NCBI GenBank assembly: GCA_012845835.1
Contig: JABAKD010000030.1
Location: forward strand, 13,611,076-13,675,075
Direction of reading: 5' to 3'
Length of the DNA: 64,000 nucleotides
From: Undaria pinnatifida
Lineage: Eukaryota > Sar > Phaeophyceae > Laminariales > Alariaceae
A program made the position numbers and the translations under genes. Below are positions 57,401 to 64,000 of this stretch, in pieces (the stretch's first letter is position 1; each line of letters starts with the position of its first letter). Under the pieces are notes generated by a model that was given only the letters and a program-made list of their open reading frames with translations, did no database searches and had not been told where the DNA came from.

Positions 57401-58416
57401 CTCAATCCACGAAACATACCAGATATGAACGTACCATGTGTAGTTCGATTTTTGAGGTGGCCCGCATATTTTTCTTCATCAGATTTTTCAGCACGCTCGG
57501 GGAAGCCGCGCTCGGGTCGGAACCTGAGCCTGGGCTAGGGTTAGGGTTAGGGCTGGGTTGGGCCGGTGCCCTCTAGTAAATCGTAAAAAAAATAACTCGA
57601 CACAAGAACAAAAAATTGCCTTGAGAAGAGTGTAAAGCGAATTGTTTTTGGTACTTTGTCTAGTACTCCCTATGATTTTTTTGTGTGGAGACAGGTAAAT
57701 GCGTCTAATTTTTTTCGTCATTTTGACCTCCAGCACCGCTGCTTTTACGGTCTGTGGCGGATGCTGTCGGCGCATGGTATGGTAGGGCTTTTTGTTTTGT
57801 TTTGTTGGGTCTTGTTTTATTTTATTTTATTTTATTTTATTTTATTTTATTTTATTTTATTTTTATATTATTTTTTTATTTTTTTTATTTTTAGTTTGTC
57901 CCGAGATTAAATGTTTGTAAATTCCAATTAATTGTTGATCAAGTCACACATCCCTACCTTGCGGACCTGTACACTTCATACATAACGCCCCTGCATCCCG
58001 CGTCGATCACGCCAACTTACAACCCCCCCCCCCCCCATGTCCTCAGGCATTTCTACGCCAGCCTCGATCGGCCAAAGACAGACATCGCAGCGGCGGCGAA
58101 ACTAGCACGCCTAGAGACCCGCATGAACGCAAAATATACGGAGCTCAATGAAGAGAGAAAGCGGCTTCCCCGAAGTGCCACGGGAAACCGCCTCTCCGCG
58201 GTTATAAAACCCCTCACCGACTGTCTGGACCATGCTTTCGAGAAGCTCGAGGAGAGCAGGAGCCGAAAAGGGAGTGGAGGTGCTAGGAAGCCGGGGCCGG
58301 CCAAGGGGGGATGGGTTGTTGCCGGAGAGGATGACGACGACGAGGAGGAGGAGGAGGACGAGGAGGAGGACGAGGAAGAGCGAGAAATGCGCGGGGGGTG
58401 GTCTGTTGTGAGATGA
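45806..58416 (+). CDS. GTF2H1: TFIIH core subunit p62 (GTF2H1/Tfb1), 10 exons
   Basis: Subunit of general transcription and DNA repair factor TFIIH; its PH domain binds activators and repair proteins. Exons: 45806-45991, 47555-47826, 50539-50662, 50851-51038, 51611-52011, 53256-53341, 53849-53969, 55424-55710, 56345-56407, 58047-58416. All have GT-AG borders. Phases fit throughout except for one extra base inside exon 5, which would give ~698 residues if corrected. PH domain: exon 1 (GEEILVTAHAAHKKTPG, VPWAAVKSFQ) joined to exon 2 (MLRLLRVSEGQPPIILRF). First BSD: LLAGDDVLTTQYREMVDGG then VTEE/EFWESRR across exons 3-4. Second BSD: TIHSIFTMYPIVFK joined to TEMTEKEFWTKYIQSAYF. Then SVDPMVDLTLQWGD, RYHGG, and the C-terminal ELLRHFYASLDRPKT with a helical end. 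Low-complexity Gly/Ala/Lys insertions and a long Asp/Glu tail make it longer than the usual ~550 residues. Confidence 0.9.
50069..50150. repeat. (GGT)n repeat in p62 intron 2
   Basis: Interrupted GGT/GTT/GAT/GGC trinucleotide repeat on the plus strand. The His-rich minus-strand frame over it is an artefact. Confidence 0.85.
51019..51430 (+). repeat. 156-bp tandem repeat carrying copies of an exon end and splice donor
   Basis: The end of p62 exon 4 and its donor (ATGTATCCCATCGTCTTCAA/GTGAGA, from 51019) recurs in diverged form at 51175 and 51331, each exactly 156 bases on. A second block, GATGGGCG.T.TGCT, recurs near 51112, 51278 and 51400. The first unit straddles the exon-intron border; the others are intronic. 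Confidence 0.75.
52088..52363 (+). repeat. Dispersed repeat, copy 1 (p62 intron 5)
   Basis: About 276 bp, closely matched in inverted orientation by 63103-63381. It contains CTCGCATCCCTACTATGCCG, GAGTCGCATGAAGGGTGAAC and the open stretch TTTCTTGCTTATGGATGACA. Class unknown. Confidence 0.8.
52625..53064 (-). pseudogene. Decayed coding fragment of an unknown repeated protein, copy 1
   Basis: Antisense in p62 intron 5. The minus-strand frame reads EERNALEEMRKLDVRDMEEF, then GRLESSEKTIAILGD, WWPQTAKQDGDRISK, an in-frame TAG, then KKRNERPNIGGVSIRSRN. A second copy in intron 8 has TGG at the site of this stop, so the ancestral frame was longer. The region 52625-52889 is the part shared with that copy. 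I do not recognise the family; a transposable-element protein is the likeliest guess. Confidence 0.6.
53970..54720. repeat. T/G-rich region with ~180-bp internal repeats (p62 intron 7)
   Basis: Almost devoid of A and C on the plus strand. The phrase CACTCCGTTTCTTG followed by a T run and TTTCGCTTCTTG recurs near 54237, 54415 and 54600, spaced about 178 and 185 bp. A 375-codon hydrophobic open frame spanning it is caused by the composition. Confidence 0.75.
55095..55400. repeat. C/T-rich minisatellite of 70-95-bp units (p62 intron 7)
   Basis: Four imperfect units share TTTTTACGAAACCCTCGCCC and a following CTCCGCCTTCACC-like block, near 55099, 55168, 55251 and 55347. The array ends just before the exon 8 acceptor and probably provides its pyrimidine tract. 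Confidence 0.7.
55761..56013 (-). pseudogene. Decayed coding fragment of the same unknown protein, copy 2
   Basis: Antisense in p62 intron 8; about 250 bp matching 52625-52889 in the same orientation. The minus frame reads DMEEFGRLESSEKTIAILGD and WWPQTAKQDGNRIS. It then loses frame by a small deletion, after which WKKRNERPNVGGVSIRSRN is found in another frame. Inactive. Confidence 0.6.
57535..57557. repeat. Short interstitial TTAGGG tract
   Basis: CTAGGGTTAGGGTTAGGG followed by CTGGG, in p62 intron 9. Degenerate telomere-like pieces also occur at 43935-43957 and 46783-46805. Too short to be a telomere. Confidence 0.6.
57811..57890. repeat. (TTTTA)n pentanucleotide repeat
   Basis: About ten TTTTA units followed by T-rich sequence, in p62 intron 9. 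Confidence 0.9.
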
Positions 58417-59054
58417 GGGGGAGGGGGTTGTCTCCTTTCTCCCCCCTCTCCTCCTACCGCCCTAGGTTTACGGCTGTTTAGGAGTTTTTAACGCAGGGTG
58501 GCCTGAGATAGGGGAAGGGGGGTTGCCTGTTGCGCCCTCCCCCCCCCCGCCTATCCTTCTGTCGCCACCCCTAAGTTGCGGCCTGTGTTGTTACCACCCC
58601 CACAGTCCGGCCTGTATTAGGTTTCCAACGGAGGCTGGTCTTTTTTGGGTTTCCAACACAAGGTGGTCTATCGTTAGATCAGTGGGGAGGGTACCGCCCC
58701 CCCCTGGTGTGCGGGTGTTAGGAGTGTTTCAACGGCAAAAATCGTCGGTGTTGTGCGCGGTTTTATTGACTAGTTTTGTTTTTGGAAAAAGTTCGTATGA
58801 GACTTCGGCTGTTTACTCAAGGTGTGGAGGGTGGGGGGCGAGGTGTCCCCTCTGTTGATGGTTTGGTGGCTAGATGGGTTGTGCCAAGGGCGGGTGGCAT
58901 CTAAAATCATATTTTTTTATTCTCTCTTGAAGATAATCGCTCTTATGGGGCCACGCACGCTAGGAGTGCAGCAGATTCTAATTTTATGAGTTCTTAACGT
59001 GAGGAGCTCAATATCTGGCCCGAAACGTGGCGTTCGACGCGTTCTACGATCGAG

Positions 59055-59294
59055 GTGCGCCATTTTTTTCCTGAAGTTCCACCACTTCGGAGCTTAAGAC
59101 CTCCCCCAAAAACTGATATGCAGAAGAAATAAGACTGGTACCGGATGAATAACCCGACGGCCGAGGTACGCGACGAGAATATCATGCAACAAAATGGCCT
59201 ATTATTATTTTTTTTCCCGACGATTTTGGGTCAAGGAGCCGGGGCCGTCATTCAGAAAACGGTTTCAGCCAAACAACGGTATACCTCTATCGAA
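59055..59294. mobile_element. Half copy of the TIR element, inverted relative to 36672
   Basis: Read on the minus strand from 59294 it gives AGAGGTATACCGTTGTTTGG, GCTGAAACCGTTTTCTGAATG and CTCCTTGACCCAAAATCGTC. It then matches 36770-36910, including GCCGTCGG.TTATTCATCCGG, and ends near 59055. The other terminus is missing, so it is truncated. Confidence 0.65.
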
Positions 59295-59646
59295 CACATT
59301 CGGTCGTGCAACCCGTCCCACCTTTTTATGCGCTCTAGTTCTATCAATACAACAAGTATGCTCGTAAAATTGGCATGCTTACAATAGTTAACCAATAGTT
59401 GGACACGTGGGAAACGTTTGCCCCCCAAAGTGCTAGTCAGGACTGCCATGGGACATCTGACTCCCACATGCACACGAGATGTGACGATGTGCTTTGACAG
59501 TCGACGGATAAGGATTGGCAGGAAAATGATGAATGTTAAAAACAAGCGACGGATACAGCGTTGGCGGGATCGCACGAGGCGTGCGGTTGTGCTATACATC
59601 CAGCAGCAAGCGATCCCAGTTCAACCTTTCGAAGGGGCAAATCTAA

Positions 59647-60014
59647 CAGGGCTTTTCACGAGTCATCACCCGGCTCGCTGATCGGGTCAGGAGGTTATTA
59701 AAAACTCGCGAGTTGAGTCGGGTCCGGGTCGGGTCGGGTCGGGTCGGGTCGGGTCGGGTCGGGTCGGGTCGGGTCGGGTCGGGTCGGGTCGGGTCGGGTC
59801 GGGTCGGGTCGGATCGGGTCGGGTCGGGTCGGGTCGAGTCGAGTCGAGTCGAGTCCGGTCGAGTCGGGTCGAGTCCGGGTCGGATCAGGAGACTTGCATA
59901 TCTTACGGGTGGAGTCACGGGTCACCCTGACCCGATGTGATTGAGCCGGGTTACCCTGACCCGATGTGACCTTAATAAGACTACTGTAAGTTATCTGACC
60001 CGTGAAAAGCCCTG
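59647..60014. mobile_element. TIR-bounded element with (GGGTC)n array
   Basis: The ends CAGGGCTTTTCACGAGTCA (59647-59665) and, inverted, CAGGGCTTTTCACGGGTCA (59996-60014) match at 18 of 19 positions. Between them lies a (GGGTC)n array (59715-59885) and a tandem ~33-bp duplication around GGTTACCCTGACCCGATGTG. CAGGG termini are common in hAT-type elements, but no 8-bp target duplication is visible. The Arg/Pro/Asp/Thr-repeat open frames are artefacts. Confidence 0.65.
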
Positions 60015-60477
60015 CACGAAAGTGTCGAACAAAACATGAGCACCACAATCAGTATTGCCGGGATCTCCGCAAGAGGCAAGCGCTGAGTGTCAGTCGGGGG
60101 GAGCAGCGACTGGTTGGTTGCGCTGTGTGAGCTCAGCTCCGGAGAGCGTGCTAAAAAATGAAACTATGGCGCTTCGAGGCCAAGTTTGTTAATTGATTAT
60201 CATCGGTCTTGCGAGCACCGCCATAACAAGCCCAGGCTAAGGTTTACAGGGAAACAATTGAAATTCGGGGGTCGGTCGTGTTACCGAAGTCAAGGGTAAA
60301 ACGCATACCGTTTCTTCCAATAAAAAGTCGAGCCTGAGCCAGCAATAATCGTGTTTCTGGCTACTGTAGGCGCCCTCTGTTATTGCTGTCGGCGCTAATG
60401 GTATACCGCTAAAAATCCCAACCGATCCGCCCAATACATTACACTACGCCCCACGGCAAAAAAAGAAGTGCAAGGGT

Positions 60478-60715
60478 GTGCTTCCTAGAGTTTATACTTC
60501 CGGGTATCTGGGTAGCGTTTATACTTCCGGGTATCCGGGTACCGTACCTGGTTGTTTAGGTCACATCAGATACTCGTGTATCCGGGTACCCCCCAGAGTA
60601 TCCGCTCCGGGTACCCTCCGGTACTCCCAAGAGTATCAGGGGGGTACCCCCGGTACTCCCCAGAGTATCAGGGGGGTACCCCCAGCACTTCCCAGAGTAT
60701 CCGGGTACCCCCAGG
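60478..60715. repeat. GGTACC-rich minisatellite
   Basis: Imperfect units of about 35-40 bp, for example AGAGTATCAGGGGGGTACCC, with many GGGTACC palindromes. Confidence 0.75.
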
Positions 60716-63102
60716 CTTTAGACTTCGAAGTCCCCTACTTGACAGTCCTTGATATTCTTGATAAGGCTGCTGAAATACACCAGGTGTGTCGTTCCACCTT
60801 GGTGTTGCCATTACGCAAATAACGTGAACCAGGTAAATCGGTCAACAGCAGACGATCAACAGCAAAAGGAAAGGCGTTCTCTTTGTGCCAGGGCCGAAGC
60901 TAAAATCGCCCCTCATTGGGTACTCGTACGGCCGCAGTCCGATAGTATACTCATTTAAAGTAGCCGAAAAAAAGGGGTAGGGGGTTTCCCCAGACCATAC
61001 ATGGTACATGATAATTCGACAATCGTGTGGTGTCTCTGTCCAATATTTCAATATCCAGACACGGCCAGATACTTCCAGCTGTTTCCAGATACTGCTTTGT
61101 TCAGATAGTTCCAGCTATATCCAGCTATATCCAGCTACTAGATCACTTTATTTTTAGGGAGCTTGAAGTTCAACTTGCAGCGCCTAAGCTCACACCTATT
61201 AATAGTAGTATATTTACCGATCCTAAAAACAGAGTTTGTGCTGTCGATCAGTTAGCCGTGTGGACTCAGTTCTCCAAAATTCGAAGGGGAGTGTGTGGCG
61301 TACCCAGGCAAGAAAACGCCCCCAGAAAAACATTGTATACCCCTAAAAGACGTCAAAATTAGTTATGGGGAGGGAGTGGAGGGGGGGGGGGGGGGGGGGT
61401 TTCGGCGAACACCCCACATTTTCGGAGAAGCGACCAACAGCCAAGCCAAAAGGGGTTGCAAATGAAACCATAGACACGAAAATCGACAACAAAACCCCGC
61501 CACAATATTCCGCAGTCTATGGCATGCCGCAAACTGACGTTCGTACCGAGAGCGAACGATGGGTCAATTACAAGCCGTTTCCGCGATCTAATTGGCTTTC
61601 CGCCCCGAAATATTGCCAGGGTGTTCAGTCAGACGGTATATTCCCAGGGTGTAGTACTTAGTTTACCATGGGTACCTACACCTGGGTATAGAAATCCGAG
61701 TATGATCAATTGTCAAGTAGTCCTTGAGGGGGAACAGGATAGCCCATGTTGGGAAGCGCTCTCCTCATGGTTCAAGGTGCCCCATTTATCTCTCCTTTGG
61801 CTCGCTGTTTAGAACCAACAAGGCAGACAGCATCAAGACTCCGTGGAACAGCAACATACAACAGTGACTCGAGGGGGGACGTGTCCTGCTTGGACCATCA
61901 CCGTCACCTACGTTATCTCCTGGCCATGACGTGACCCACCATATAGGCCATCATACGGCGATTTGCACAGTTTCACACCAACTATGACATGGTGCCACAT
62001 CAACCTAAAGACCATCCGTCTACGTAAGGCATTATCACACATATCAACCAGGTTTGTACCGGGGTGCTCAACAGGATATGCTCTGCCAAGCACACCCTTG
62101 CAATCTTCGGAGTGAACAACTAGTCAATATCTAGCAACTCTAGCTGCCATGCAACTAACTTCTCGTCTGAAGTTTGACGTGTCCTCTAACTGTACAATCG
62201 GACTAAATCATACACAAAAGACTTGCGCTAAAAAAAAAAAGAGGACAACCGCACCCCCTCCCCCCCCTCTGTTTCGCGAAACAAACGACACAACGAACCA
62301 ACACCACTACCCCCAAAGCCCCAACATCTAGCGACTACAGCACAGAAACAACAAGAAACAATCCCCACAACTGCCAAACTATTAGTGTGGTGCGTAAAAG
62401 CACACGCATGCACGACGCACTAACAGTCCTACCCATGATCTCTGCGGCGAATAATTTGTCCCCTCCAACAAAAAAAATGGTCCCCTGTCCCCCCCCCCGC
62501 CCCACCATCCCCACCCCCCGCCTTTTCCCGAAGTTGTCAGAAAAATGGCGATCGACACGCCTGCCAAGGATGACAAAAACGACAGCGTTCAGAAAAAAAA
62601 AAAAACGACACCTACTACCGCCACGTACACATCTCCACCAGAGACAGTTATTAATATTAAACATCCATCGCAGCTATTAACATACGATAGCGCGTCGATT
62701 TATGGTCGCGGCGGGATGAACTGCTCTGCTCGACCGTCGGCGTATGCGACGCACAGAAGAGCACCAACGCACACGTGCTGCGTGCGCGCGCTCTATTCTG
62801 CCCTCTAGCTTCTATAAATAGTTGAGCTCGTCCTCTAATTCAGCGAGGCTACGGCAGCAGCAGCGGCAGCGGCAACAGCAGCCGCAGCAGCCGCAGCAGC
62901 AGCAGCGGCGTTCAGCACGAAAGGTCGCGTGCGACTAACGGCCCTCCGCCGTGGTGGAGTCCAGAAACTCCCCCCCTTACACCTCGGAGTAGCAGCAGCA
63001 CCAGTAGCAGCAGCAGCAGCGTCCAGCGCAACAGATCGCGAGCGCCTGCCGATCCCTCACCACCGTTGAGCCCTGCGGTAACCCCGCCCCCCTCCCGCCT
63101 CC

Positions 63103-63381
63103 CTGTCTCTGGAGTGGCCACACCAGAAACCAAAGTAACTCATTGGCGCTGTCATCCATAAGCAAGAAAGTAGGCACAAGGTGCCGAAGTCCGTCTTACG
63201 ACCGGTTCTTGAAAGGATGCAGTTCACCCTTCATGCGACTCGCCTAAAACCTCACGGCACTTGGCGCTTTTGGTGCAAGCAATGTCTGCCTGGTTGGTGA
63301 AAACCCAACGTGCTCCGTCCCGGCATAGTAGGGATGCGAGGGTCTTATGGCCATACGACTACGGCCATGCACAAACTGAGT
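63103..63381 (-). repeat. Dispersed repeat, copy 2 (inverted)
   Basis: Reverse-complement match, near 90% by eye, to 52088-52363. It lies about 330 bases from the end of the His-rich coding region. Orientation is given relative to copy 1. Confidence 0.8.
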
Positions 63382-63715
63382 ACCCCCTTCTCCCCCCTCC
63401 CTCCACCCCTATTCACCCTCTCCCACCTCGTAAGCCTCCAGTGAAACCAGCGCCACGGATAAATTAATTTCCCCGGTTCCACCATTCCCCGTGCTCCGAA
63501 AACAGTAAATAACCACGAAAGCCCGCCACCCCTCCGCCCCCCCCCCTCCCCCCACCGCTGCCGCCTCCACCACAACCGTCGTACAGCCCTGCAGTGCCCG
63601 CCCCCCCCCCCCCTCTTCCTCTCGCAGCAACAGCCTCCCCCCCCCCCCCCTCCCCGCCGCCAAAACGCCTTCCTACAGAGCTCCATTACGTAGCAGTGTT
63701 TTTCATCTTCTATCT

Positions 63716-64000
63716 CTAGACAAGCTCCACCATCGAGGACAAATCTTCCCCGTGCCCTTGCGGAGTGTGCCCGTGGGAAAGCCCGTGCCCATTCGCAAGC
63801 CCCTCTCCGTCCTCATGCCCCTCTCCACCCCCCTGTGAGTGCGCGTGCGCATGAGAATGCCCACCATGCGAACTATTATGGGCACAGGGCTTGTGAGCGT
63901 GGGCGTGCCCACCATTAGCCAACGGCTCCCCGCCGCTTTCCCCAGCGCTTGCAGTGCCGTGCCCGCGCCCATGCCCGTGTCTTCGCTCCCCTCCCTCCGA
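63716..64000 (-). CDS. Histidine-rich C-terminal coding region, partial (possible metal transporter)
   Basis: An open frame enters from beyond the window at 64000 and stops at 63716-63718, giving 94 visible codons. It is dominated by His and Gly: HGHGRGHG, then HAHAHKPCAH, HGGHSHAHAH and later GHGLSHGHTPQGHG. Such stretches are typical of the cytosolic loop of cation diffusion facilitator zinc transporters and of some ZIP or other metal-binding proteins. No membrane segment is inside the window, and the C-terminus SSMVELV gives no family signal. An intron upstream or a different end cannot be excluded. GC-rich repetition alone could also produce this frame, so the call is tentative. Confidence 0.4.
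   Translation of the reverse strand, partial: SEGGERRHGHGRGHGTASAGESGGEPLANGGHAHAHKPCAHNSSHGGHSHAHAHSQGGGEGHEDGEGLANGHGLSHGHTPQGHGEDLSSMVELV

Larger units (their letters stand above)
58417..63715. other. Tail-to-tail intergenic spacer
   Basis: This lies between the p62 stop and the His-rich coding end. No gene is supported. It holds the inverted half copy of the TIR element (59055-59294), a TIR element with a (GGGTC)n array (59647-60014), a GGTACC-rich minisatellite (60478-60715), a long G run at 61380-61400, a CAG/CGG tract (62850-62910) and the second copy of the dispersed repeat (63103-63381). Confidence 0.5.

Noticed and set aside
59698..60048. Asp-Pro-Thr-Arg / Arg-Val-Gly-Ser repeat frames
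   Set aside because: They are direct products of the (GGGTC)n array; all frames of a 5-base repeat stay open.
1..64000. CRISPR array, bacterial operon, organelle DNA or integrated large DNA virus
   Set aside because: No regular spacer-repeat structure, no Shine-Dalgarno-led gene chains, no rRNA/tRNA clusters and no viral core genes were seen; introns are present throughout.

Overview
The window is eukaryotic nuclear DNA. Its genes are split by GT-AG introns of about 190 to 3,400 bases, exons are short (63 to 428 bases), and intergenic space and introns are full of microsatellites, minisatellites and small mobile elements. The gene set (AAAP amino acid transporter, TLC-type ATP/ADP translocase, RuBisCO-LSMT-like SET protein, TFIIH p62), the non-LTR reverse transcriptase remnant and scattered TTAGGG-like tracts fit a photosynthetic stramenopile. 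A brown alga is my best guess, but that is inference. I see no bacterial operon, rRNA gene, CRISPR array or clear viral insertion.

Layout. 396-7863 (minus): a 5-exon amino acid transporter of about 477 residues and 11 membrane segments; its 3.4-kb first intron holds a decayed retrotransposon tail. 7864-21033: a 13-kb gene-poor stretch with a complete miniature LTR element (TRIM, 8811-9532), a 20-bp minisatellite, a G-rich tract, a satellite-like array of six ~220-bp units (14235-15520) and a CTG tract. 21034-24531 (plus): a small lysine-rich protein gene, probably UPF0390-like. 27420-35860 (plus): a 9-exon TLC nucleotide translocase, 577 residues. 35861-40045: tail-to-tail spacer with a foldback/MITE-like element. 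40046-45429 (minus): a 6-exon SET-domain methyltransferase, 458 residues. 45430-45805: a 376-base spacer between two divergent genes. 45806-58416 (plus): a 10-exon TFIIH p62 (GTF2H1/Tfb1) gene with an apparent 1-base frameshift in a G-rich part of exon 5. 58417-63715: spacer with a TIR-bounded element carrying a (GGGTC)n array. 63716-64000 (minus): the 3' end of a His-rich coding region that runs off the window.

The genes are unrelated housekeeping functions and do not form a pathway. For the four large gene models, exon phases join without a break and family motifs cross the junctions; the one exception is the p62 exon 5 shift. I did not find an obvious new multigene system. The most unusual signals are structural: the TRIM, duplication of an exon end plus its splice donor inside an intron of the p62 gene, two decayed antisense copies of one unknown coding sequence in two introns of that gene, and a SET-protein C-terminus that lies inside a tandem repeat.
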